A stretch of 64,000 nucleotides of DNA from assembly GCA_021495925.1 (NCBI GenBank), contig JAKEKT010000015.1, forward strand, positions 124,001 to 188,000. The letters are read 5' to 3'. Position numbers and translations under genes: made by a program. Position 1 is the first letter of the stretch, and each line of letters opens with the position of its first letter. Shown in pieces: positions 11,441 to 22,150 of the stretch. The notes below the pieces were generated by a model. That model was not told the DNA's origin, did not search any database, and saw only the letters and a list, made by a program, of their open reading frames with translations. The stretch comes from Diplodia intermedia. Its lineage: Eukaryota; Ascomycota; Dothideomycetes; Botryosphaeriales; Botryosphaeriaceae.

Positions 11441-12975
11441 AACCTCCCCCCATCACCCGTTGGAGGAGCGGTGTCGAGAAAGGTGTTGGGGCCTTCTTTT
11501 TCGTAATTTTTTTTTTTACTTCACGTCGCAAAAGGTGTGCGTGGATGACGTTTGGTAGGCGTACGGAGCGCGGATCTGCGACTGAAGGAAGGGTAAGCGG
11601 GGCGTGTTTGCGGACGCCGTGTGGTCGGGTGGCGGTGATTGGTTGGTGATGACGACGACGTTCTCGGGGCCAGTGGTGGCGGATTGCTTTTTTTGGTTTT
11701 TTGTGTAAATGTAGTGGAAGGCGTGACGGGATTGGAGGAGATGGCGAAGGTGGCAGGCTGGAAGGAATGGGGTGTCGCCCTTGATTTGAGGGGTTTCTGG
11801 TGTTACGTCTTCGTAGGAAGGGAATTCTCTAGTGGCGGGGCCACGATTGGCCGGGCGTCTCTCACTGTAGCCATCAGCGGACTATGTCGGGTGCTAATCG
11901 GGACGATGTCTCTGGTCTTGTCTGCGGAGCAAGCCCGTCCTTCAGCCTACTTACCGTTCAGTGTTTCCCAATTTGGTATTTGTAGCAGAGATTGGCACAT
12001 GTTTTGCCTTGTTCTAGGATTAGTGCTTACCCTTCGAGGCCGGAACCAACCTATAGCGACTAAAGTCAGCGATGCTCTTGATATTGACCAAAAATCGTGG
12101 GTAGGAGTATGCCAGTATGGGAAACGCTTGACTGACGTAAAGAAGCGGCCCAACCTTCCAAAATAGCAACATCAGCGGCATGTAATGGAAAGTCTAAACT
12201 GCGAACCGGAGTGTCCCCAATGAAGCCTGGCATACACCAATCAAATAAGGCCAAATCGAGAGCAAGTCTCGAGCAGGAGACAAAAAATCAACTAGATTCA
12301 TTTGATAAATCGATTACTATACAGAATCAGTGGAGAAGGTGGTGATAGTATCGTCGCTTCATGATGATGATGCTGATGAGCAAAAATGTTGACTGGGGCG
12401 TGTGTAATGATGAAGGCCGTTTTAGCCAATCTTACAAAGATCGGACTGAGATGAACAGTATCGCGAGGTTCAGAAACAAGAAAATAGGAAGATCTAAGAA
12501 CAAAAACTGTGGAACAAAGATAGGACATGTCGAGGGACTTGGAACGACGGATAGTATGAAGCTCTCTTGAGGAATTAAGCCTCCGTTGGTTCCTTTGAGG
12601 CAGTACTCGGGGCAACTAGAAAACGATGAGGCGAGATACGTGACAAGTTATGTCGAAATGATCATGACAACAAGGCAAAGCAGTTTCATGAGTTTGATCT
12701 ATTAGCAGAATTATTGGTGTTGAACACAGTCGGATTGTAGAATATAAATGGTATCATTAACTTTTACCTAGCAGCGGGAACGAAACATGTAGGTCCGTCT
12801 GCGATCCAGACAGTTTCGTGCGTCCTTTGGCCGGGAGGTGCGAAGACGCTCAAGGCGGAGTTCACCAACACACACCACATGGCATCTTTGACAACGCCGA
12901 GAAATGCTCCCATAACTCCAGAAGTGAACCATACATATGATACAGAGGGTAGGCTCGTTTCGTGTTCGGGGAGGC

Positions 12976-13434
12976 TTAGAAACCAGGCGGGTTGAGACGC
13001 TGCGATACTCTGGTCCACTTCGGAAGCTCTGCGTTGCCTGTTAGCCACCTGCGTCACGGATGGCGGCGCCTCCAAGACGTGTCCACATACTGTGCAGTCC
13101 CTTCCTGTACTTCTTCTCATAGCGGGCGAAGATGGTGTATTTGTCCTTGGCCAGCATCTCCGGCTCGGTGGGCATTTCGTCCTTCCAGCGGTCCAGCTTC
13201 TTGGTCGAAGTGCCCTGCTTCGCGAGCGCCTTGTCGACGGTGGCAATGATTCTGTCAACCGAGCGCAGGCGGTCGCGCTGCCGTTGCTTCTGAGGCGCGG
13301 ACATCCGCCACGGAATTTTCCTACGGTAGTGTATCAGCTTTGAGGGGCAATGGCATTGGTGGCCAGAGAGGCGGCATTGCTAACCAGAGAAGACCTCCGG
13401 AGAGGGGCTGCGACGGTCTAAACGCTCCGAACAT
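12976..13434 (-). CDS. MRPL31: Mitochondrial large-subunit ribosomal protein mL60 (Mrpl31)
   Basis: Three exons on the minus strand: 13434-13385, 13320-13091 and 13028-12976, giving 110 residues. The protein begins MFGAFRPSQPLSGGLLWKIP, continues with the RQRDRLRSVDRII region and KLDRWKDEMPTEPEMLAKDK, and ends KWTRVSQRLNPPGF. This matches the fungal mL60/Mrpl31 family over its whole length, including start and end. The protein is a fungal component of the mitochondrial large ribosomal subunit. Introns are 64 and 62 bp; the first donor is the less usual GTTAGC. Without the second splice the frame would run into an unrelated Gly/Ala tail, so the family ending supports the model. It is divergent from the Trs20 gene 194 bp away. 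Confidence 0.9.
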
Positions 13435-13628
13435 GGTGGGCTGGCAATGTGGTCGCAGTCGGCGGCGTTGGCAATGGCGCGCTCGAGGTGAAGGCGGTCG
13501 CAGCCGCTCGGGCGTTGGGTTGCTCACCGCCCGGGCAGAATACGGGCCAAGGGCGTCACCCCGAAGCTCAAGGTACCACGCTTCCCCACCACTCCTCGCA
13601 GCTTCCACTTCGGCGCCGGCTTCTCGTC
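13435..13628. promoter_or_regulatory. Divergent promoter between mL60 and Trs20 genes
   Basis: Only 194 bp separate the two start codons, which face away from each other, so the basal promoters and both leaders must lie here or overlap the coding regions. No TATA-like box is obvious in this GC-rich interval. Co-expression is inference from the spacing. Confidence 0.6.
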
Positions 13629-14200
13629 ATGTCGTACTACTTCGCCATTGTCGGTACGAGGGACAACCCGCTCTTTGAGCATGAATTCGGCACTTCGAGA
13701 GGCGGCGGCGACGGCATCGCGCGCTTCAGAGACGACGCGCGACACATGAATCAGTTCATAGTGCACAGCAGCCTGGATATTGTCGAGGAGGTGCAGTGGG
13801 GCACTGGGCAAATGTAAAGCTGCGATGAGCGTGGATATGTCCGCAAGCTAACGCGCCTCGTCGCAGGTATCTCAAGCACATTGACCGCTTCCACAACAAC
13901 TACATCTCGTGCTTCCTGACGGCTGGAAACATCAAATTCCTCCTTCTGACCTCTCCCAACCCGGACAACCCCCGCTCGTCTGCCGCCTCCATGTCCTCGG
14001 TGCGCAGCTCCGCTTACCCTTCGTCGAGCGCATACAATCCCACTGCGCCCGCCGCCGAGGAAGCCATCAAGAACTTCTTCATGGAGGTATACGACAGCTG
14101 GGTCAAGACCATCATGAATCCCTTCTACTTGCTCAACCAGCCAGTGAAGAGCCCGGTGTTCAGAGCGCGGGTCGCTGCCGCCGCAAAGAAGTATCTCTGA
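13629..14200 (+). CDS. TRS20: TRAPP complex subunit Trs20 / sedlin (TRAPPC2)
   Basis: Two exons, 13629-13813 and 13867-14200, with a 53-bp intron (GTAAAG...CGCAG); 172 residues. The N-terminus MSYYFAIVGTRDNPLFEHEF and the segment MNQFIVHSSLDIVEEV followed by YLKHIDRFHNNYISCFLTAG are diagnostic of the longin-fold sedlin family. The C-terminus KNFFMEVYDSWVKTIMNPFY also matches. A Ser/Ala/Pro-rich loop of about 30 residues (near residues 100-128) is inserted before the last helix and makes it longer than the about 140-residue human protein; such loops are common in filamentous fungi. Trs20 is a core TRAPP subunit acting in ER-Golgi and Golgi tethering and Rab activation. Confidence 0.93.
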
Positions 14201-14969
14201 GAAGGAAAAGAACACCCTTGACGTGGAATTCCATGCCCTACACAACGTCGGCAGGGGTCGGGCCAGATCACAGGCGGCAGCGGTTGGGGTGCCTATCCTG
14301 GAGACATCTGGGCCTTTCAGCAACGTGCCGCGGCTTGGGAACGGCTCTATTCGGCTGTAGTGGAGGTGAAGCAAGACTTTGCACTGCTTACCTGCCATAA
14401 CTCGCGGGCATCGCGCGTCGGTTCAGGATCATCCCGTTCATTTGACAGTCCTGCAGGTGCGTGCTCTTGGTTGTCTTGACCGAAAATGGAGCGGCGCTTC
14501 AATGCCTGGATAATGGTCGGAGATACGACGGGAGCTCGGCTACAAAGAACGGCAGGCATCAGAGCTGCTCCGGCTGTCCGGTCTGCCGCGCATCTCTTCA
14601 GGCTTAAAGAATGCGATGGGCAGACACTCGAGACTTGGACGTGCATAGTAGTAATCAACAATGAATTAATAGTGTTGAGCCACAGTAAATGCGGGACGCG
14701 TACGCCTAGTCGTGGCGCCTGGATCGGACAGGGCTGAGCGCGGCGAAAGACAGGATGGACCAATGAGCGGCGGCGAAGTTTTAGGCAGCAGGATCATGCA
14801 CCACCGCGGCTGCCGTCGCAGGCCCGCGCGAGCTTTTCTCTGCGGCCTAATCGGCACTTCTTCTAAAGAATCGATACCCTTGCGCCTCTGCCGACTGCTA
14901 GCTTCCATGTTGTTATCATCCTGCGCAGCAGCGTAGAGCGTGCTTGCGACAACCCCACCTCAAGCGAAC
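14201..14969. other. Intergenic, nothing recognised
   Basis: Contains the Trs20 3' untranslated region and the promoter of the pseudokinase/trypsin-like fusion. No conserved ORF, RNA or repeat was seen. Confidence 0.5.
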
Positions 14970-17900
14970 ATGTCCGCTTTCGCCCACCTCCCCCGGCGCC
15001 TTACCAAACTGTACGCGGACACGAAGCAGGACATCAACGACGAGCAGGCCAAGCTGGAAAATGTCCCCGAGCTGAACGCCCTCCACCGCCGCTTTCGCAT
15101 CCAGAGAGATCGCCTCATCGCATGGGGCCTTGAATGGAGCGACAACAGCTCGGCCGCATCTCAAGGCAGCATCGACGAGTCCGTTGCCCAAGCCGGGCTG
15201 ACCGAGACTGTCACGAGCGTTCTTGGCACCATCCAGGATATCCTTGATGAAGCCGACCGCATCAGAGATGCAGGCGGCCAAAGTCCTTCCGGCACCAAGT
15301 CCAAGGGGTCTAGTCCGAACAGCTGGACACCTGCCGACAAATCCCGCTATGAAGACCTAGCCCGGGACCTCACTACTTCCATCGATACCCTTTATGACCT
15401 TTCCAGAGCACGGAGAATCTCGGCCGTTGGAACCCCTTCCCAGGACCCCAAACCACATCTGGCCAAGTCCGAGTCTCTCCCGTCCACCCCATTCAAAACG
15501 CCTTTCTTGGACGACGACTACACCGAATCCTCCCTTACTCTCGTGAGCCCACCAACAGTTTCTTCTTCAACCGTCGAGACCGAGTCTATTCCCAAGATAG
15601 ATCCCTCTTGTCTCATTCTCCCTGAAGAAGAACCTCCGCCATACGAAAGCATAGGAGTCCCTTCTTGCACGCGTCTGATTGGCCATTTCCGTCGGAGCCA
15701 GTCCTCAACCAATCCCTGGCGCTTTGAGTCTGGAGATGTCGTGACAATACCCGTCCTCATTGAGTATTCAGGGTTTGACCCTGTCTACCGAATGAACGAG
15801 CTTTCGCCACCTTTGGATCGGGTGGAAAGCCTTCTTGATGTCCTTGCCCGAGGAGTTGGCCGCTTTGGCGAGGGTTCCGACGCCCCTGCCTTTGGGACTC
15901 TCAAATGCGTTGGCTATTTTGAGGATCTTAGTCAGCCTCGATTTGGGTTCGTCTTCGAACTGCCAAGCTTTGTGTACAGCGGGTTGACTCGGTCGTTGCG
16001 ACCCTCGGAATTCCAAACGATGCGCCCGGTCACTTTGTTGAGTGTGTTGCAGTCCAGCGCAAAGAACAACGTTGCCGTGCCAAACATTCCTGCTTTGGAG
16101 AAACGGTTCCGCATAGCTCTAAACCTGGTGCTGTCCTTCAGCAAGCTACACGCCAGCGGCTTCGTCCACAAAGATGTCAACAGCAGCAACATCCTCCTCT
16201 TCCGCAAGCCGAAGGAATCGGGCCACACAGGCAGTTCCAAGCATCCGCAGTACGAGCTGCAGTCACCTTATGTCTGCTCCTTCGACATCTTTTCCGAGTT
16301 CAACGTGGAAGTACAGTCGACTGGTTCCAATATTTACCGCCATCCCCACGATCCCAGAGCACAGACCCCAGCACAGTCCAACTACGCTCCACACTTTGAC
16401 ATGTACGGTCTTGCACTGATTCTGCTTGAAATTGGCCTGTGGATCCCACTTTGCGACATCTTTAAAGCCAAATACACCCTTGCGGATTTCAAGCTTCGCC
16501 TCGAAGATATTTGGATCAGGAGATTGGCTGGCAAATGCGGTACAGCCTACATGCAGGCGGTGCGAGAATGCTTTTCGGCTGCAGACCGACAACTTTCGAG
16601 CACGGACACCACAGTGGTCTATGACCGCGTATTAGGACGACTCCACAGATGCACTCTCCTGGACGATGCAGACCCCTATCCATACGATTTGGGGCATCAC
16701 TTGACAGCTAGCCCTTCTCCTAGCCCCGGCCTCCTGAAGCGCGTGCACGACCAAGGCCTGGGCATGAAGCGAGCGAAGCTCCAAAAACGGAACGCTGCAG
16801 AGTTCACCGAGCGTTTCTCTCATGAGCACAGCAAGCCAGTACTCTCCCACGGCGCGATCATTGAGGGAAATCCTGAACTTACTGCTTTCTTGTCTCTGTC
16901 TCGTTCTCACGAGTCAGGCATAAGGGGTGGCGGCGATAGTCTTGCTCCAAAGAATCACAACTATGGCCACGACATCCATGCCCGCTCGAGAGGAATATTG
17001 GCGCCAGCGGACAGTGTGGCGGACGCCGCAAAGACCATCCAACGGGCTTGGCGAAGATCTCGTGGTAGAATGACTTTCAGAGAGTACAGAAAGAAAGTGG
17101 TCATTATCCAGACCCAGTGGCGGGAAAGGAAAGCCCGTTTGACATCTGCATCTCACGAGGAACAACCGCAAATGCTGCATCGAGCCGTGACGGACAACTA
17201 CCCCGCTCCTGATGTGAACATTACCATCGATGATATGAACGTGCAAACATCCATCAAGTTGAAGCAACAAAAGTCCGCGGCCAAACGAAAGCTAGTCGTA
17301 CAGCCACTTTGGAGGCCCACACCAAGCATCGCAGCTGAATGGGATCAGACAATCCTTCCAAGACTGATGCGCATATGCGAGAGGGTACTCCGCGACTCTC
17401 CCGAGAGCTCCAGTATTGATCTCTTCGGGATCGGTCCGTCTCCTTCGGACGCCAAGGCTACCATCGTCGTCACCTGTGCCAGCACGGCAAAGGTGAAGGC
17501 CGCATTGGCGAAGAAGTTCAGTTATGACCGTGCTGTCTTCGACCTCAAAGTCCACAAAGGAAAGATCAAGCGCTCAAAGTTGACGAGGTCCACACGAAGA
17601 CGAAGAGCGCCATATCGATCTATGATGGACGGGGACGAGGACGAGATACCGGCACTGAACGGATGTTTTCAGCAACGCCCGGTCTGCGGTGCATCAATTG
17701 GGGCGTATAATGGCGAACACTTGCCACCCGTATCTTACGGAGGAGTTGTGTTGATCGATGGAGAGCCATTTGGAATGAGTGTTCATCACATGTTGGACAC
17801 TCCAAGCGAAGACGAGAGTGAGTACGGCGACGAATACTCAGATCTGGAGTAAGTATTTTCCTTGAGGCTTTGCGCGCCCAGCATTCTCGAATCTCCCTTG

Positions 17901-19193
17901 AATTCCTCCATCTGCGCCGATAAAGGTCGATCAATCTCCCTCGGTAACTACCATGCTCTCTCGAAGGCCACCCATATGCAGTCCGAAGCTTCAGCTAACA
18001 TAAATGTGCAGAAGTGAAGATATTTTGCGGTCCAGTGCGAGAGCTCCGAATTACAACTGGACCTCGCAGATAGGCTCGCAGCCTCTGTTGCAAGATTTGC
18101 CAGATATCCCACAAGCCTTTGAAATCTCAGATGACGAAGATTTCGATGACAGCGCCAGCAGTTACGCGTACGACTCCGCTGATGAGGACTTTTCCGACTC
18201 CGAGAGTGAAGCCACATCGTCCGAACCCGGCGACATCCCAGGCATCGAGGCGGGGGACGGCGAGGAGATCCTCATCACCCAGCCCGCCATCGACGACGTC
18301 GAGGACGACTTCTTTCCTTGTGAAGAAGACCGCGACGAAGACCACCTCGATTCACACGAGTTGGGACACGTCCATGCCTCTTCTGGGATTCGGCGCTGGA
18401 ATCGAGACGGTGTGGTTCACGAGATCGATTGGTCTCTACTCAAGCTGAAGGATGAACGATTGCAGCCTTACAACCTTGTACAAGGGGGAAAGAAGTACTG
18501 CGCGCAGCCGGCAAAACTGTGCCCAAAGCTGGTGGATCCCGTGGATAGGAGGCATTCCAAGCCAGAGGAAGACGAATATCCAAGCCAAGTAAGTCTTTTC
18601 GTTAGTGGGAGTGTGAGGGGTCGTAGTCTAATTTTCCAATCAAGGTTGCTAAGGCAGAAGACCTGGGTAGCCTTCAAGTGCACAGTCTCGGACGGACAAG
18701 CGGCCTTAAGGGTGGCATAATTAGCCATACAATGACGGCAGTAAAGATCCATGGCCGCAAGTCTTATGCCCGAAGCTGGCATGTAACCGGGGGGCTGGGT
18801 GGTGAGTGAGCCCATTGATTTCGGCCTGGTCCAATAGCTAATATCCTCGTCACAGTCGGCGGTGACTCAGGCGCTTGGGTCATTGACAACGAGCATGGCC
18901 GCATCTGTGGTCATGTCCTTGCCTGGTGCGACAGAAACCATGTCGCATACATCTGCCCCATGCAAGTGCTCTTGGAGGACATCAAACGCACGCTAGGAGC
19001 GGAAAGGGTTCTCCTGCCTGGTCAACAGGAAGAAGACGCGGAATCAATCAGGTCTCCAGTCAAAGGAGGGTTCGACCTTCCAGATATCAAACGACTCAGC
19101 ATTGGTGATGTGGATGGAGGGATCAGGAGCCGTTTCATGCAGAACCCCAGCAAGATCGAGGTTGTGCGAGGAAGAGCTGGACAGATGGCTTGA
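14970..19193 (+). CDS. HeLo-like / pseudokinase / IQ / trypsin-like multidomain protein
   Basis: Four exons: 14970-17848, 18012-18588, 18645-18801 and 18856-19193, giving 1,316 residues. The start is the ATG of MSAFAHLPRR. Residues about 1-110 (LHRRFRIQRDRLIAWGLEW, then DESVAQAGLTETVTSVLGTI) resemble fungal HeLo-like N-terminal domains. Residues about 290-560 are protein kinase-like with FVHKDVNSSNILLF (HKD at about 400-402), but the DFG site is replaced by SFD, suggesting a pseudokinase. Residues about 685-725 hold IQ-like motifs (KTIQRAWRRSRGR). The C-terminal part has a trypsin-like layout: GVVLIDGEPFGMSVHHML with His 939/940, a long acidic insertion (about 945-1070), then VGGDSGAWVID with the nucleophile-type Ser near 1209. 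The splice joins are supported by the reading frame and by restoration of the GDSG motif. Biochemical activity is unknown; a role in non-self recognition or cell death is inference. Confidence 0.8.
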
Positions 19194-19981
19194 GGAAAAT
19201 AGGCGCATACATGATACCCATTCTTTGATTCTTTCCAGGTAGTAAATCCGACTTTGTTTACAAACATGTTGCGATCACGTCCAGGGGTGTTGTGGCCGAA
19301 GGCTAGCGCGAAGAACAGCAGGAATGCGGAACAGGGGAGCGCTGCCCGTGCGAATGATGTGATACGTCGGGTCTGATGCTTTTGGGTAGTCGACAGGCCT
19401 CTGATACACAGAAAATTGGAGTCACGCTCACGGTTGGCTGGACTACCCCTCCATGCAGCGACCCTTGCAATATCTCCACCTACCAATCGTGAGGTCGTGG
19501 TCCAGGCCATATCCCGTGCTCCACTGCACTGCACTGCCAGCCCCCAAGGCTTTGGCGACTTGTTATGCCTTGTGCCTGCCACAACAGCGTCGGACCATCA
19601 CGGTGTCCGTTTTGCGGGATGACTCGTATCGCCTTACCGGGTGATTAACCGCGTGCAGCCGCTGAGCCGGATAAGACTGGGGTGCATGCCAAGCTCTTTT
19701 GAGCGTCGCGGATGACGTGTGTTCGACTGGTGGGCCGAGGGATCAAGCGGGCAGCCCCAGACCGCCGCCGCGCGCCGACATCATCATCAGCCACCCAGCA
19801 TGTGAACGCAAACGTCCATCGAACAACACTTGGGACGGCAGAGATTAATTATCACTCCCAACCCCAGTTTTTTTTTGTGGCTCGCGAATGCATACTTCGC
19901 GACTGCTACATACCTGCCTGAATCCGTAGTCCACCGGAGCAATTGCCGACGACTCGACAGAAGAGTCACTGCCCCGCAACC
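19194..19981. other. Intergenic, nothing recognised
   Basis: Contains the 3' region of the fusion gene and the promoter of the carrier gene. No supported ORF or RNA. Confidence 0.5.
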
Positions 19982-21423
19982 ATGGCCGACGATAACGACG
20001 AGTCTGGTTTCCTCTACAACAGCCAGCTGGTGCGTCTCGAGAAGCTTCGCGTCGTCCACGGCGAACGATTCCCACACAAAGCGAACCCGCTCGTGCTGAC
20101 GCTGCGCTTCCTCAGGATGCTTTCGATCTCTATCACATCGTTCAAGAAGAAACCAGGCCGCGGCGAGCGCCGCTCGGCCCCGCCGTGCCCGCGCTCGGCC
20201 ATGCCACGTCCGGCGCGCTTGGTTCCGCGATATCGAAACTGGTCATGTACCCGCTCGACCTCGTAATCACGCGGCTGCAAGTGCAAGCACAGTTCAAAGA
20301 CGGCGACGGCGACGGCGGCGACGACGATGCAGACTACAAGGACATCATCGACGCGGTCAAGAAGATCTACGCCAGGGAGGGCGGGCTGCCGGCGTTCTAC
20401 AGCGGCGTCGCGCAGGACCTGGCCAAGAGCGTGGCGGACTCGTTCCTCTTCTTCCTGGCGTACAACTTCGTCAAGAGCAGCCGGCAGGCGCGCAAGGCGG
20501 ACCCGAAGAAGGCGCTGCCGGCGTTCGAGGAGATCGCCGTGGGCATGGTGGCCGGGGCCTTTTCCAAGTTCTGGACGACGCCGGTGCAGAACATCGTCAC
20601 GCGCAAGCAGACGGCCAGCATGGCGGCGGCGCGCCGCGGCAGGACGATGAGCAGCGTCCCCGGCCCGGAGCTCAGCGCCCGCGACATCGCGCTGCAGATT
20701 CGCGACGAGAAGGGCGTGCGGGGCTTCTGGTCGGGCTACTCGGCCGCCCTGATCCTGACGCTCAACCCGGCGCTGACGTTTCTGCTGCACGAGTCCATGC
20801 TGAGGCTGCTGCTGCCGCGCGCGGGCCGCGCGAAGCCCGGGTCCAAGCTCACCTTTTTGCTCGCCGCGCTCAGCAAGGTGGTCGCGTCGACCATTACGTA
20901 CCCGGTTGCGATGGCGAAGACGCGCGCGCAGGCGTCGTCGCAGGCGCCGACGGAGGTGGTGGTGGACGAGGAGCCGCTGCGGGAGAAGAGCTCGAACACG
21001 GCGGCCGCGAAGCAGACGAAGAGGGCCGGCCGCGCGACTGTCGTTGGCTCGATTCTGGCCATCGCTCGAAAGGAGGGTGCGGCGGGGCTGTATCAAGGAC
21101 TGGGCGGGGAGGTGTTGAAGGGCTTCTTCAGCCACGGACTCACGATGCTGATGAAGGAGCGCATACACGTGGTCGTGATCCAGCTGTATTACCTCATCCT
21201 CAAGGCGTTGCGGCGGTATCCCAGCCCGCAGGAGCTGGCGGCGCAGGCGCAGGAGGAGATGCGGGAGGCGGTGGAGGCGGGCCGAGAACTGGTGGGCTCG
21301 GCGTCGGAGAAGCTGGCAGACGCCATGGAGAAGACGTCGACGCAGGTGGGCGATGTGTACGGCAAAAGCGTTGAGCGGGCGGCGGAGATGGTCAAGCGGG
21401 ACGGCGGTAAGCAGGAAAATTAA
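19982..21423 (+). CDS. Mitochondrial carrier family protein, peroxisomal adenine nucleotide transporter-like (PMP47/Ant1)
   Basis: Two exons, 19982-20029 and 20116-21423, with an 86-bp intron (GTGCGT donor, CTGAC branch-like site, CTCAG acceptor); 451 residues. The first exon encodes only 16 residues (MADDNDESGFLYNSQL) and was chosen because no ATG precedes the carrier domain in its own frame and this join keeps frame. Three carrier repeats are visible: YPLDLVITRLQVQ, TTPVQNIVTRKQ and YPVAMAKTRAQA, each with the Px[D/E/Q/M]xx[K/R] type motif, followed by GLYQGLGGEVLKGFF. The overall pattern matches the peroxisomal PMP47/Ant1 branch, which exchanges ATP for AMP to support fatty acid activation. 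The long amphipathic C-terminal helix (about residues 385-451) is unusual for a basic carrier. Substrate is inferred from family only. Confidence 0.85.
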
Positions 21424-22150
21424 TCTAACAGTAGTGAACGAAGAGGGTCCGTCGGCGAATTTTTCTCGTCTGTAGCTGTCATGTGCGTCGTTGTGGGTGG
21501 AGTTTCGGGCGCCTCGCGCTTGCTGCGATGCGAGCCCAAGAGAGCAGAGCGTGCCTGCCATTCCCTGCCAACCCAATGGCCGGCGACCAGTTCCGCGACG
21601 CTGTGCACCGAAACGGACGTGACGTGGTCTTGGGCGTGCTCAACGCGATCGGCCTTAGGACTGCAGTCGCGGGCGCTCATGCAAGTGCAAGGATTTCCGG
21701 AGAAGATCCCTGCGGCTGGGCTGTTGCTTGCGCGACCGTGCGAGCGCCCGCCTGCTGCTGGCGAGCCAAACACCTTCCACACCTACTCCCTCCTCCGACC
21801 GCAACCCCACGGACGCGCCGCCGCACACCAGGACATGGGCGCGAATGCGAACCCGCGGCAATAGAAGACTTGACGACCGACCTCGCGCGCCCCCCGACGA
21901 CACCGCGCTCCTACCCACCCGTGAAACCGCCCAGGCCTTCACACACCGCTCGGCACAGCCTGCGGCAGGGACACACGCCTAACGCGCCTCCACCGCATCG
22001 CGCCGGACGACGACACTCACGACACTCCCTCTTCCCCGCCACAACGACCTCACGTGACGACTCCATAACGCCGCCCCGTAACGATCACCCTCCTACATCA
22101 CCGGCGGACCTCTCGCGCAAGCGTAGCGCAAGCAGACGCACACCACCCCA
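21424..22150. other. Intergenic, nudE leader region
   Basis: The right half (21880-22150) is C-rich with many CACC/CGCC blocks, typical of a fungal promoter and 5' leader. No supported ORF. Confidence 0.5.

Larger units (their letters stand above)
9607..12975. other. 3.4-kb region with no recognisable gene
   Basis: No conserved protein or credible exon chain was found on either strand. The sequence is dominated by simple tracts: pyrimidine runs near 10200 and 10500-10550, GGCCGGCT repeats at 10055, TGATGA repeats near 10680, GGGCA repeats at 11324, a C-run at 11425, and poly-T tracts. The first few hundred bases are presumably the 3' untranslated region of the DUF8035 gene. A non-coding transcript cannot be excluded. 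Confidence 0.5.

Noticed and set aside
11639..12166. 175-codon plus-strand frame in the gene desert
   Set aside because: Composition is patchy, there are no family motifs, and homopolymer T runs cross the frame; not distinguishable from chance.
14940..14969. Earlier start for the pseudokinase/trypsin-like gene
   Set aside because: The upstream open frame begins with GTG, not ATG; the first in-frame ATG is at 14970.
20014..21576. 520-codon minus-strand frame opposite the carrier gene
   Set aside because: Arg/His/Leu-rich shadow of a GC-rich coding exon with clear carrier repeats on the plus strand.
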